Below are positions 51,450 through 58,253 of a stretch of DNA of 61,451 nucleotides, in pieces. The notes beneath the pieces are model-generated. The model did no database searches and was not told the DNA's origin. It was given only the letters and a program-made list of their open reading frames with translations. The stretch is from a virus. The stretch's first letter is position 1. Each line of letters starts with the position of its first letter. Where the stretch lies: positions 1-61,451 of IMG/VR virus record IMGVR_UViG_3300032462_000005. One strand, written 5' to 3'. Both the position numbers and the translations under genes were made by a program.

Positions 51450-52133
51450 TTACTTATTTTCCTCAACAAATTTCAACGAATCTTCGTCAGCGTCCTCATA
51501 CTCGACCGTGTCGCACTCCCCGGGGTTGCATTGCGACCCAGTATGGTGTTCAATTTTGTAAATCCCGCAATGTTTGCAAACTGACTTAAATTTCATACCG
51601 GTTCCCCCGGTAGACCAACATCCAGGATTTGAGTCTAGGCCGCCTACCACCGCATGAGGTGTCTCCCACTCGTGGTCGTCCTCGTCACAGTCTGGTGATG
51701 CAGGGTCCTCTCCGCACTCGACCGCAATCCACTCTGGGTCACCAACGTCGTTATCGTCCCAATCTATCTCCTGTATCCGCACCGATATGCGGCATTTTTC
51801 ATCCCAATCGCCACCCTTCCACAGTTCTTCGGCCTCTTCTTTTGCCGAGTCCATATCGTCGGACTCAATTTCCTCAGAGCTGCCATCGTCACTCAGGTGA
51901 AATCTGGTGACATACTCCTCCCAATCTCCAATTATGGGTAGCGAATTGTTCTGTGGCTCAAAATTCCCATTAGACTCCAAATCTAAAGTTGCACGGCTGT
52001 AGCTAGCGGTATTGTCGCTCTGATCGCATGATCGACGATACAAATATGTGGCATCGATTGCATACGCCACCACCACGATCTGACCCGCATCGACCGGCAT
52101 TGTCAAATAATTCAGACTTTTAAAATCACGCAT
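51450..52133 (-). CDS. Hypothetical acidic protein with zinc-finger-like motif
   Basis: This 227-residue very acidic protein has a Cys-rich C-terminal part containing CKHCGIYKIEHHTG and CNPGEC, probably a zinc site. The centre has DDGSSEEIESDDMDSAKEEAEELW. I use ATG at 52133 (AAGGAG upstream). The longer frame to 52208 begins inside the preceding gene. Similar acidic CxxC proteins occur among accessory genes of mobile elements, but I cannot name a family. Confidence 0.65.
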   Translation of the reverse strand: MRDFKSLNYLTMPVDAGQIVVVAYAIDATYLYRRSCDQSDNTASYSRATLDLESNGNFEPQNNSLPIIGDWEEYVTRFHLSDDGSSEEIESDDMDSAKEEAEELWKGGDWDEKCRISVRIQEIDWDDNDVGDPEWIAVECGEDPASPDCDEDDHEWETPHAVVGGLDSNPGCWSTGGTGMKFKSVCKHCGIYKIEHHTGSQCNPGECDTVEYEDADEDSLKFVEENK

Positions 52134-52134
52134 A

Positions 52135-52437
52135 TCAAACTCCTTGCTTTTTACAAAAATGCCAAGACCAGTGAAAACCTTGTTCCACATAATAGTCATA
52201 TTTTTCAAGTATCTTATTCAATTTTTTCCGCATTTTATTGCGGACAGCCGTGCGGGAGTTAGTTACATTAAGCAAATGATACAGCTCTCCTTCAGCGACT
52301 AACACCACCTCGCCAAATAAATTTTCTTCTTCTTTAATAGCCCACTGAGCGGCAGTGAACACATGCGTATCTTCGTACGCTGAAGCAAATCGTTTAACGC
52401 GATTAAACAACTTTTCTTCTTCTTTAAGTTTAGCCAT
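52135..52437 (-). CDS. Hypothetical protein
   Basis: This 100-residue protein is not recognised. It has a charged helical N-terminus (AKLKEEEKLFNRVKRF), a beta-type middle (GEVVLVAEGELYHLLN) and a basic helix with aromatic tail (HWSWHF). Two bases separate it from the next gene, whose ribosome site overlaps its end. Confidence 0.6.
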   Translation of the reverse strand: MAKLKEEEKLFNRVKRFASAYEDTHVFTAAQWAIKEEENLFGEVVLVAEGELYHLLNVTNSRTAVRNKMRKKLNKILEKYDYYVEQGFHWSWHFCKKQGV

Positions 52438-52466
52438 TTTTATTCCTTTGCTAAGATGGGTAAGAG

Positions 52467-52994
52467 TTACACTTTGATCCCGTAAAAATACAAATCACAG
52501 CTACTAATCTCCAGTTTAAATTCATATTCCTTAAACATTTTTTTTATGTCCAGATCGCCAGTAAAGTCTTCTTCCGTTAAATTTTTGTAATAATCCCAGA
52601 TAAGTAACGGGGCAGCGTCCGGAAAGTTATTTTTTGTTCCGTGTTCCGGTCTTCCTGTTGTTGCACAAGTAAAAAACAGAAGCCCGTCTTTTTTAGTCAT
52701 CCTGTACATATTCTCAAAGGTCTCTTTCCAGTATGGATTATGCTCAAAGCATTCGCAAGATGCCGTTGTGTCGAACGAGTTATCAGCATAATTCAACTTT
52801 TGACCTTCACCTATAACATCAACCATTGCCCCAGCACCTAGATCAACTCCGGTATAATCGCAATTTTCAAAAAATTGTCTTATTGTCCCGTTTACATCTA
52901 AGCTGCCAATTTCTAAAACTTTTGAGCTTAAAAAATATTTCGGGTAAATAGCTTTAATTGATTCTACGTAGGCTAGCTGCTGTAAATGAGACAT
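52467..52994 (-). CDS. SAM-dependent methyltransferase
   Basis: This 175-residue class I methyltransferase has KVLEIGSLDVNGTIRQFF (motif I), YTGVDLGAGAMVDV (acidic residue after strand 2), LNYADNSFDTTASCECFEH (motif IV region) and MYRMTKKDGLLFFTC (motif V/VI). The fold is Methyltransf_11-like. The substrate is unknown. Since six glycosyltransferases are also encoded, sugar or small-molecule methylation is plausible. ATG follows AAAGGA. It is flanked on its 5' side by an inverted-repeat arm. Confidence 0.82.
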   Translation of the reverse strand: MSHLQQLAYVESIKAIYPKYFLSSKVLEIGSLDVNGTIRQFFENCDYTGVDLGAGAMVDVIGEGQKLNYADNSFDTTASCECFEHNPYWKETFENMYRMTKKDGLLFFTCATTGRPEHGTKNNFPDAAPLLIWDYYKNLTEEDFTGDLDIKKMFKEYEFKLEISSCDLYFYGIKV

Positions 52995-53006
52995 TTTTGT
53001 GTCCTT

Positions 53007-53082
53007 TGTTAATATAGGTAAGAGTTACATGGTAACTTGCCCCTAGGGGCAAGTTACCATATTCTACTATCTTCGATAGTAT
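53007..53082. repeat. Left arm of 76-bp inverted repeat
   Basis: It matches the reverse complement of 54283..54358 with one mismatch. It contains a perfect 28-bp palindrome (53031-53058, centred on CCTAGG, arms beginning GGTAACTTG) and a second hairpin TACTATC/GATAGTA with a three-base loop (53065-53081). It also carries GGTAAGAGTTACA, seen again at 52458-52470. Confidence 0.9.
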
Positions 53083-53112
53083 ACGAAATGACCAGAATGT
53101 GTCATTTTTGTG

Positions 53113-53610
53113 TTAAACAATTTTGTGGTTTAAAACATCTTTTCTAAACTCTGCTAAATGATATTCGTCATTAGTTATTGAAACTAGCATCGCAACCGCT
53201 TCATCTACACCCAATATTTCGTCCATACCCGTTAAGGGGAAGTCTGATTCGTAAAGACCGTGGATCAGAAAATTCTCTAACTGTTCATGCGATACATTCT
53301 CTGGATTTAAAAGTTTTCTCTTTTGTTCCGCCACTATCCAACCAAGTTCTTCCTCAGCTTTAGCAAGTTCTAAAGTCTGATTTTCGTGCCTGCCTAAATA
53401 GAACCTAGCATTGTGGTCTTGGGCATAGTATCTGCCCTTTGCGTTAAGCATTTTACTGTAACTTTTTTGACTTTCACTAGTTTTTGTTAATCTGCTTTTT
53501 AACACAGCAACATAATTTGTGTAATGTTGCTGCCACTCTTCCAGTGTCTAGGTTTCTTCACCAAGTTCGCCACTTATGAACGAGATAAAAGGTCCATTTT
53601 CGTTTGTCAT
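53113..53610 (-). pseudogene. Hypothetical gene with in-frame TAG at codon 21
   Basis: GGAGG lies eight bases before ATG 53610, opening MTNENGPFISFISGELGEET. A TAG at 53548-53550 interrupts it, and the same frame then runs uninterrupted (TLEEWQQHYTNY, then LKSRLTKTSESQKSYSK) to TAA at 53113, 165 codons in total. Downstream of the stop there is only a GTG at 53505 without a ribosome site. The simplest readings are a nonsense mutation, host amber suppression or readthrough. The product is not recognised. It lies inside the inverted-repeat module. Confidence 0.55.
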
Positions 53611-53702
53611 CTGCTATACCTCCGGTTTAAAAACTATAAATACACGACAGACAAAAGTTGGCTGCCGCTGACAAGAGTCAAACAAAGTACTACTTACCTA
53701 TT

Positions 53703-54239
53703 TTAACTTCCTCCTTTTATGTGTTTGTCTAGCTCTACTTGAAGATTCTTTTTGTCAGTCGTAGCTGTGTGTTCTGCGTCGAAATTAGCCCCATCCTTGC
53801 GTTTAGTTGGTTCAGCTTGAAGGTTGGTTGGGTTTTTCATTATTGCCCCTACGTACTCATCGTTAATCTCAGAAAATAAATCACGATTAAAAGATTTGCC
53901 TTTTCTAACTTCTACGGCTTTAGGGTGTCGTTTATAAAAATCTGAAAACTCTTCTTCGTTTGTTAGTAAAAACCGTTTTATTTCTGGAACATCGGCACCA
54001 ATGATGATGGCACTATAGGTTGAACCTTCTTGATCTACCGCCGTTACTCGATCTACAGTGTAGATGCCATCGCTGCGTAAATCGCATTCTACGCCCTTCC
54101 ATCGTTTGATGAATTCTTGCAGTTTAGTGATGTCGTAACCACATTCTTCTGCTAATCCGATAACGCTATCCATGCTGAAACAAACGACATCGCCGCAATC
54201 TACGACCAGTTTCCCTAGTTTGAGAAATTTAACAGCCAT
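53703..54239 (-). CDS. Hypothetical protein inside inverted-repeat module
   Basis: This 178-residue protein is not recognised. The N-terminal 100 residues look like an alpha/beta domain (VVDCGDVVCFSMDSVIGLAEECG, YSAIIIGADVPEIKRFLL). The rest is basic and polar (HPKAVEVRKGKSFNRD, then a Lys/Thr/Asp-rich tail). ATG follows AAGGGGG. Together with the amber-bearing gene it is enclosed by the 76-bp inverted repeats. Confidence 0.62.
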   Translation of the reverse strand: MAVKFLKLGKLVVDCGDVVCFSMDSVIGLAEECGYDITKLQEFIKRWKGVECDLRSDGIYTVDRVTAVDQEGSTYSAIIIGADVPEIKRFLLTNEEEFSDFYKRHPKAVEVRKGKSFNRDLFSEINDEYVGAIMKNPTNLQAEPTKRKDGANFDAEHTATTDKKNLQVELDKHIKGGS

Positions 54240-54282
54240 TTTTTTTGCCCCCTTTAAAAGTGTGGTTTGTGTGCGCGACTCG

Positions 54283-54358
54283 ATACTATCGAAGATAGTA
54301 GAATATGGTAACTTGCCCCTAGGGGCAAGTTACCTTGTAACTCTTACCTATATTAACA
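54283..54358. repeat. Right arm of 76-bp inverted repeat
   Basis: It is inverted relative to 53007..53082 with 75 of 76 bases matching. It contains the same 28-bp perfect palindrome (54307-54334) and the second hairpin (54284-54300). The arms enclose exactly 1200 bases. The arms do not extend further into either flank. Confidence 0.9.
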
Positions 54359-54363
54359 TATGC

Positions 54364-54678
54364 TTATTTTTTGCGTAATTTATGGGGTAGGCACATTTCA
54401 TCCAGCAGTCTAACACAGCGAGCTATGGTTATCTCGCCAAGGTTTTGAATGCTTTCTAGATCCTCTATCGTTATTTTAGCCAAGTCCCCTATGGTCAATA
54501 AACCATAATTTTCTAACGTGTTAGCTACGCGTACCGGCAGTCCGACATCCGACAAAGATACGGTCTGACATTGTTCTATTTTCATTTTCTCTTTTTCGTC
54601 GTCAGACATAAATTGCATCCAGATTTGATCTGGAGGTTTTCTTCGTCTACGTTTGAACGGACCGCCGTGTAGTTCCAT
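54364..54678 (-). CDS. RNA polymerase alpha-CTD-like helix-hairpin-helix protein
   Basis: This 104-residue protein has a C-terminal domain similar to the RNA polymerase alpha subunit CTD: LPVRVANTLENYGLLTIGDL, ITIEDLESIQNLGEITIARC and RLLDEM match the helix-hairpin-helix pattern (LS.R..N.L...gI.TvgDL). The basic N-terminus (GGPFKRRRRKPPDQI) could contact DNA. It may alter promoter recognition or mimic the host subunit. ATG follows AAAGGTG. The function is inferred from fold only. Confidence 0.75.
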   Translation of the reverse strand: MELHGGPFKRRRRKPPDQIWMQFMSDDEKEKMKIEQCQTVSLSDVGLPVRVANTLENYGLLTIGDLAKITIEDLESIQNLGEITIARCVRLLDEMCLPHKLRKK

Positions 54679-54737
54679 TTGTCACCTTTAAAATAAAAAG
54701 ATTCAAGCATAAGTGTAACAACGAGTTGACTTTGTTA

Positions 54738-55025
54738 TTACTCACATACGATTAGATTATCATCATTTATTTCAATGCAACTAGGATTCCACTTCTTTTC
54801 TTTCCAAATTCGACCATTGTAGGACATATACCCTACAATTTTGTCGTTTATATGCACAGAGCATACTCCCCAGTTACCTCCACCACAATTAGTTTGTAAT
54901 TGCCATTCTCGCACCTTTGCACGTAGTTCTGCAATCGTGGTTGCAGTAAGCTCTTCCTTTTCTGTTTTGTTGGGGTTTTGCCCGTAGTCCGGGTTCCCGT
55001 GTTTTTTTATCTTAATCTTCATCAT
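54738..55025 (-). CDS. Small hypothetical protein
   Basis: This 95-residue protein is not recognised by name. It has a basic N-terminus (MMKIKIKKHGNPDYGQ), a TATTIAELRAKVREWQLQ helix and a core WGVCSVHINDKIVGYMSYNGRIW. The start region overlaps the last array gene by 14 bases and uses a GGAG within it. Confidence 0.6.
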   Translation of the reverse strand: MMKIKIKKHGNPDYGQNPNKTEKEELTATTIAELRAKVREWQLQTNCGGGNWGVCSVHINDKIVGYMSYNGRIWKEKKWNPSCIEINDDNLIVCE

Positions 55026-55263
55026 AAGTTACTCCTGTCGGTAGATATATGTCAGACCAAGACTGAGACCCCAACCTAGACCCAGACCAAGACCCAGACC
55101 TAAACCGAGACCGAGACCCAGGCCGAGACACAGGCCAAGACCCAGACCAAGACATAGATATAGACCAAGACCAAAACCCAGACCCAGACCTAGACACAGG
55201 CCAAGACCCAGGCCAAGACCCAGACATAGTATCTTGGTTACATAAGGTTACTTTTCTTATCAT
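55012..55263 (-). CDS. MIR-W array copy 8 (last transcribed)
   Basis: This 83-residue protein begins MIRKVTLCNQDTMSGSW and is built of alternating Ser with Trp, Gly, Arg and Phe. It lacks the NKTRSAK ending of the other copies and runs into a different C-terminus (DIYLPTGVTYDED), overlapping the following gene by 14 bases. Its start overlaps copy 7's stop (ATGA). No signal peptide, membrane span or catalytic motif is visible. The function is unknown. Confidence 0.6.
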   Translation of the reverse strand: MIRKVTLCNQDTMSGSWPGSWPVSRSGSGFWSWSISMSWSGSWPVSRPGSRSRFRSGSWSGSRLGSQSWSDIYLPTGVTYDED

Positions 55264-55478
55264 TTAGCACTCCTGGTTTCGTTTTTAGACCCAAACCGAG
55301 ACTCAGACCAAGACCCAGACCTAAACCGAGACCGAGACCCAGGCCGAGACACAGGCCAAGACCCAGACCAAGACCCAGACCAAGACCCAAACCGAGACGC
55401 AGACCCAGACCCAGGCCAAGACTTAGACCAAGACCAAGACATAGTATCTGGGTGGCATATGGTTACTTTTCTTATCAT
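55260..55478 (-). CDS. MIR-W array copy 7
   Basis: This 72-residue protein begins MIRKVTICHPDTMSWSW and ends KNETRSAK. The N-terminal six residues plus CHPDT match copy 4 exactly, so these two are duplicates or have been converted. Ser-x repeats with x mostly Trp, Gly, Arg or Phe fill the middle. It overlaps copies on both sides by four bases. Confidence 0.65.
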   Translation of the reverse strand: MIRKVTICHPDTMSWSWSKSWPGSGSASRFGSWSGSWSGSWPVSRPGSRSRFRSGSWSESRFGSKNETRSAK

Positions 55479-55687
55479 TTAGCACTCCTGGTTTTGCTTT
55501 TAGCCCAAGACATAGACCCAAACCGAGACCTAGTCCAAGACCAAGACCAAAACCAAGACCCAGACCAAGACCCAGACCCAGGCCCAGACCCAGGCCAAGA
55601 CCCAGACCAAGACCCAGACCCAGACCTAGACCGAGACCCAGACCAAGACAGAGCATCCTGGTTACATAAGGTTACTTTTCTTATCAT
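55475..55687 (-). CDS. MIR-W array copy 6
   Basis: This 70-residue protein begins MIRKVTLCNQDALSWSG, sharing the LCNQD head with copy 8. It is made of SGSWSGSW-type repeats and ends SKTRSAK. The ribosome site AGAAGTGCTAA is inside the 3' end of copy 5. It is coupled on both ends. Confidence 0.65.
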   Translation of the reverse strand: MIRKVTLCNQDALSWSGSRSRSGSGSWSGSWPGSGPGSGSWSGSWFWSWSWTRSRFGSMSWAKSKTRSAK

Positions 55688-55857
55688 TTAGCACTTCTGG
55701 TTTTGTTTTCAGCCCAAGACCAAGACCCAAACCGAGACTCAGACCAAGACCCAAACCCAGGCCAAGACCCAGGCCAAGACGCAGACCGAGACCGAGACCA
55801 AGACCCAGACCAAGACACAGACATAGCTGGGTGACATACGGTTACTTTTCTTATCAT
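55684..55857 (-). CDS. MIR-W array copy 5 (short)
   Basis: This 57-residue copy begins MIRKVTVCHPAMSVSW and ends NKTRSAK, sharing the head and tail of its neighbours. The repeat body is shorter (about 35 residues), indicating copy-number change of the hexamer/dodecamer units. Its start overlaps the TGA of copy 4, and its stop overlaps the ATG of copy 6. Confidence 0.65.
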   Translation of the reverse strand: MIRKVTVCHPAMSVSWSGSWSRSRSASWPGSWPGFGSWSESRFGSWSWAENKTRSAK

Positions 55858-56096
55858 TTAGCACTCCTAGTTTTGTTTTTAGACCAAGACACAGGCCCAA
55901 ACCGAGACCGAGACCAAGACCAAGACCAAAACCAAGACCCAGACCAAGACCCAGACCAAGGCCCAGACCCAGGCCAAGACCCAGACCAAGACCCAGACCA
56001 AGACCCAAACCGAGACGCAGACCCAGACCCAGGCCAAGACTTAGACCAAGACACAGACATAGTATCTGGGTGACATATGGTTACTTTTCTTATCAT
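55854..56096 (-). CDS. MIR-W array copy 4
   Basis: This 80-residue copy begins MIRKVTICHPDTMSVSW and ends NKTRSAK. The body has about 30 Ser-x pairs with Trp, Gly, Arg, Pro and Phe. It is the longest of the regular copies. It sits between copies 3 and 5 with ATGA overlaps, and its ribosome site lies in the 3' end of copy 3. Confidence 0.65.
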   Translation of the reverse strand: MIRKVTICHPDTMSVSWSKSWPGSGSASRFGSWSGSWSGSWPGSGPWSGSWSGSWFWSWSWSRSRFGPVSWSKNKTRSAK

Positions 56097-56324
56097 TTAG
56101 CACTCCTAGTTTTGTTTTTAGTCCAAGACACAGACCTAGACCTAGACCAAGACTCAATACTACTGTCGTTGGCTTATAAACTTAGAGGTAGAAAACAGCA
56201 TAGATAAAGACGCGCTCGGGCCTCTAGACCGGTCCCAATATGCAGTCCAAGATCGAGACTTATAAAGTCGCCTAGACCACCCATGGGATCTGGCTGTATT
56301 AAAATCAATTGTTTTCATTATCAT
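56093..56324 (-). pseudogene. MIR-W array copy 3 (frameshifted)
   Basis: ATG 56324 follows AGGAG and opens MIMKTIDFNTARSHGWSRRL, but the frame ends at TAG (56160). The conserved tail (SWSRSRSVSW, then NKTRSAK) is present one frame away, ending in the TGA that overlaps copy 4. The length (232 bases, one more than a multiple of three) shows a single-base indel or needs a frameshift. It is strongly diverged from copies 4-8. Confidence 0.5.
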
Positions 56325-56345
56325 TGATAACTCCTAAAGTGAATT

Positions 56346-56531
56346 TTACCTTATTGGTTTGTGCCAACTTTGGCTGTAAGGATAACAAGTACGCCAATAA
56401 TGTAAAGATATAGAACGACCCCAACTCCAAGATACAGATCTAAACTTGGCCCAATTACTAGACCAAGGGGTAGGCACAGACCAACATCTTGATTTGGCGA
56501 CAAGGCGTGGTCTGAATGCTAGTCTTATCAT
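56346..56531 (-). CDS. MIR-W array copy 2 (diverged)
   Basis: This 61-residue frame begins MIRLAFRPRLVAKSRCW and has scattered Ser-Trp pairs (WSVPTPWSSNW, SVSWSWGR) but no regular repeat, and ends without the conserved SAK tail. The start follows GGAGAC, nine bases upstream. It is a diverged, perhaps decaying member between copies 1 and 3. Confidence 0.5.
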   Translation of the reverse strand: MIRLAFRPRLVAKSRCWSVPTPWSSNWAKFRSVSWSWGRSISLHYWRTCYPYSQSWHKPIR

Positions 56532-56545
56532 TTTTTATGTCTCCA

Positions 56546-56794
56546 TTATTTAGCGTTTTTAGAAAAACCATGAAGTCTATGGATGAGTGCCCAAGACTTA
56601 TAGCAAGTCTTGGGGTTAGGCCAAAGTTCATTATCATTATTGATCTACCGCCGTGCGACTCTTGTTACATTGTACGATTCTTGTTGGGCAGTAGACCAAG
56701 ACGCAGACCAAGTCTGCCGTAAAAGTTTAGACCAAGATACACACCTAAACCAAGATTCAGATTTATGCGTTGTGCTAACAGACCTTCTTATCAT
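56546..56794 (-). pseudogene. MIR-W array copy 1 with in-frame TAG at codon 50
   Basis: ATG 56794 follows AAAGGAG and opens MIRRSVSTTHKSESWF with several SW pairs. TAG at 56645-56647 stops it after 49 codons. The same frame then continues (ELWPNPKTCYKSWAL) to TAA at 56546 after a KNAK ending that echoes the conserved tail, giving 82 codons, the normal array length. A nonsense mutation or readthrough is likely. The first transcribed member and the most diverged from 4-8. Confidence 0.5.
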
Positions 56795-56846
56795 TGCATC
56801 ACTCCTTTTATGTGTGAAGGTTTCATTGTGCTAAAACACGCCCACG

Positions 56847-56869
56847 GGGCTAGAGCGATGCTCTAGCCC
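56847..56869. other. 10-bp stem hairpin before the array
   Basis: GGGCTAGAGC/GCTCTAGCCC with a three-base loop lies between the stop of 56894..57211 and array copy 1. On the minus strand it is followed by a C/G-rich stretch and only later by TTTT, so it resembles a weak terminator or processing site that may separate the array from the upstream operon. Confidence 0.55.
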
Positions 56870-56893
56870 TTATATCTACGATTTTACGCATTA

Positions 56894-57211
56894 TTATTTA
56901 TCCAACGGTGCAAAGCACCAGCGTGGCTGATAAATGATTTCTATCGCACCTAGGCTGATTACTATGCTCGAAGTGATGATATCTTCTGTTTGCGGTTCTT
57001 CCAGTGAGGATGCCCCTGAAGTTTCCACGGCACGAGCTTGTGCCAATATTATGAAATCTGAACCTACGGCGCTCATAATTCCACGGTAGTTGTACCGTGC
57101 ACAGAGTACAGCACATTGCTGCCCTATGTATTGTTGTGCCACTTCGCTCAGGCTTAGAGCGGGGCTGCCAGTAGGGTTTACTAAAGACGACTGACTTTTT
57201 ACTTTTTCCAT
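56894..57211 (-). CDS. Hypothetical small beta-rich protein
   Basis: This 105-residue protein has a core YIGQQCAVLCARYNYRGIMSAVGSDFIIL and a hydrophobic end VISLGAIEIIYQPRWCFAPL, resembling small Sm-like beta-barrel proteins seen in clusters with GEVTGHAH-type and DUF6745-like genes. It begins with ATG after a poor ribosome site (GGAATTAATG). The function is unknown. It ends just before a hairpin. Confidence 0.62.
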   Translation of the reverse strand: MEKVKSQSSLVNPTGSPALSLSEVAQQYIGQQCAVLCARYNYRGIMSAVGSDFIILAQARAVETSGASSLEEPQTEDIITSSIVISLGAIEIIYQPRWCFAPLDK

Positions 57212-57249
57212 AACATTAATTCCTTAAAATAAAAACTATCAATTCAAAT

Positions 57250-57277
57250 AAAAAAGGGAGCAAACACTTGCTCCCTT
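57250..57277 (-). terminator. Rho-independent terminator
   Basis: The minus strand has AAGGGAGCAA/TTGCTCCCTT with a short loop, merging into a T-run of six. It follows the stop of 57305..57631 and so separates that gene from 56894..57211, which needs its own promoter or readthrough. Confidence 0.85.
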
Positions 57278-57304
57278 GGTTCGACGGGTAAACTAGACTA
57301 AAAC

Positions 57305-57631
57305 TTAATCTGCAACTGTACGCTGTCGGTTAGCAGCCAGTGGATCAAATTCCCGTTGTCGTGTAACCTTGATCCATTTGTTGGCTGGAAGTTTTATATC
57401 GGAATGCTCGTCGTGCCCAACGCTGGTTTCTTCCTCGGAGAATAAATAAATATCTCCTCCCGCATTAACATAACGCTGCACTGCTGACCCTTCTTTGAGG
57501 GCGTGACTGTGACCAGTCACCTCACCGAACGCTAGAATTCGGGAGTCGTGTATTTTCATACCGTGTAAATTCTTTGGTTTAGCTACTACCGTAAAAAAGA
57601 TATCACCTTGCCGCGCTTGAAACTTCTTCAT
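57305..57631 (-). CDS. GEVTGHAH-type small protein
   Basis: This 108-residue protein has the pattern QARQGDIFF...ILAFGEVTGHSHALKEG...EEETSVGHDEHSDIKLP...VTRQREFDP...RTVAD of a small conserved family of unknown function common on mobile elements. The histidines (GHSHAL, GHDEH) suggest metal binding or cupin-like structure. I use ATG 57631 (AGGAG upstream). The longer frame to 57670 overlaps the next gene. A terminator follows. Confidence 0.72.
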   Translation of the reverse strand: MKKFQARQGDIFFTVVAKPKNLHGMKIHDSRILAFGEVTGHSHALKEGSAVQRYVNAGGDIYLFSEEETSVGHDEHSDIKLPANKWIKVTRQREFDPLAANRQRTVAD

Positions 57632-57641
57632 GATATAACTC

Positions 57642-58238
57642 CTAAGATTCTTGCGAAGGACAGTATTCATCTGCCTTCATGTAGTTGGTCCACGCCACCG
57701 CCTCTAAACAGGTCTTCATCGTTGGTGGTACGCACAAGAAATAATTCTTATAAGTACCATCGGGTTCTGCCGTTGAATTAACTACCTTTACATACAAGGT
57801 AGGTTCGTCAAACACTTTTGGGATTTCAAATAAAATTCTTTCTCTTCCAAACTGATCCACATCTTTGTGGATCACCAGTGTGGTCGGCAAAGCCATAATA
57901 TTATCCAGCCCAATGATCTTTATCCCCACATATCTTACTTCCGCATTCGGATTTTGCAATACCTCCTTTAGTGTAACGGATTTAGGCTTTGTGAAAAAGT
58001 GGGGAGGAATCCTCACTCCTTCGTAATAGTATAAAATACTACCAAATTTATCCGCATCCATGCCGTGTAGTTGGCCGTTTTTGTACCAGATTACTCTGGT
58101 AAGACTAATGTAAGCTGGACCGTTGTCACAGTGCAGCCTACCGTCTTCGTTTTTGATTAGTTTAAGGGGGCCAAAACCAAATTCTCCATTAAAGAATTGC
58201 AGCCGAGACGCCCACGCTTCGTAACCTTTGTTTTTCAT
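57642..58238 (-). CDS. DUF6745-like protein
   Basis: This 198-residue protein resembles DUF6745: GRLHCDNGPAYISL, VIWYKNGQLHGMDADKFG, YYEGVRIPPHFFTKP, then SVTLKEVLQNPNAEVRYVG and the glycine-loop IIGLDNIM. The family is of unknown function and is usually larger. This is a shortened form. It lies beside the GEVTGHAH-type gene, its common neighbour. The start lacks a strong ribosome site, only GGGAAC nearby. Confidence 0.65.
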   Translation of the reverse strand: MKNKGYEAWASRLQFFNGEFGFGPLKLIKNEDGRLHCDNGPAYISLTRVIWYKNGQLHGMDADKFGSILYYYEGVRIPPHFFTKPKSVTLKEVLQNPNAEVRYVGIKIIGLDNIMALPTTLVIHKDVDQFGRERILFEIPKVFDEPTLYVKVVNSTAEPDGTYKNYFLCVPPTMKTCLEAVAWTNYMKADEYCPSQES

Positions 58239-58253
58239 AAGTTCCCTTCCTAA

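Larger units (their letters stand above)
55012..56794 (-). repeat. Tandem array of eight MIR-W repeat-protein genes
   Basis: Eight minus-strand genes in series, each beginning with ATGATAA-type starts and, in most copies, ending with a conserved AAAAC...AGTGCTAAATGA 3' end that contains the next gene's ribosome site (AGGAGTGCTAA). Bodies consist of xGGTCT hexamers (on the + strand agaccx), which encode Trp/Arg/Gly-Ser depending on one base. Copies 3-8 (56096 and leftwards) overlap by four bases. Copies 1-3 are diverged. Confidence 0.85.

Noticed and set aside
55420-56010. Long minus-strand frames encoding alternating Gly-Leu (GLGLGL) through the repeat array
   Set aside because: They are the other stop-free reading of the NGGTCT hexamer. 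The Ser-Trp frame has ribosome sites, conserved heads and tails and ATGA coupling, and the Gly-Leu frame has none.
55452-56073. Plus-strand frames of Asp-Gln/Asp-Pro repeats
   Set aside because: They lack ribosome sites and conserved ends and oppose the coupled minus-strand genes.
55012-56340. CRISPR array
   Set aside because: The repeats are contiguous coding hexamers without unique spacers of regular length.
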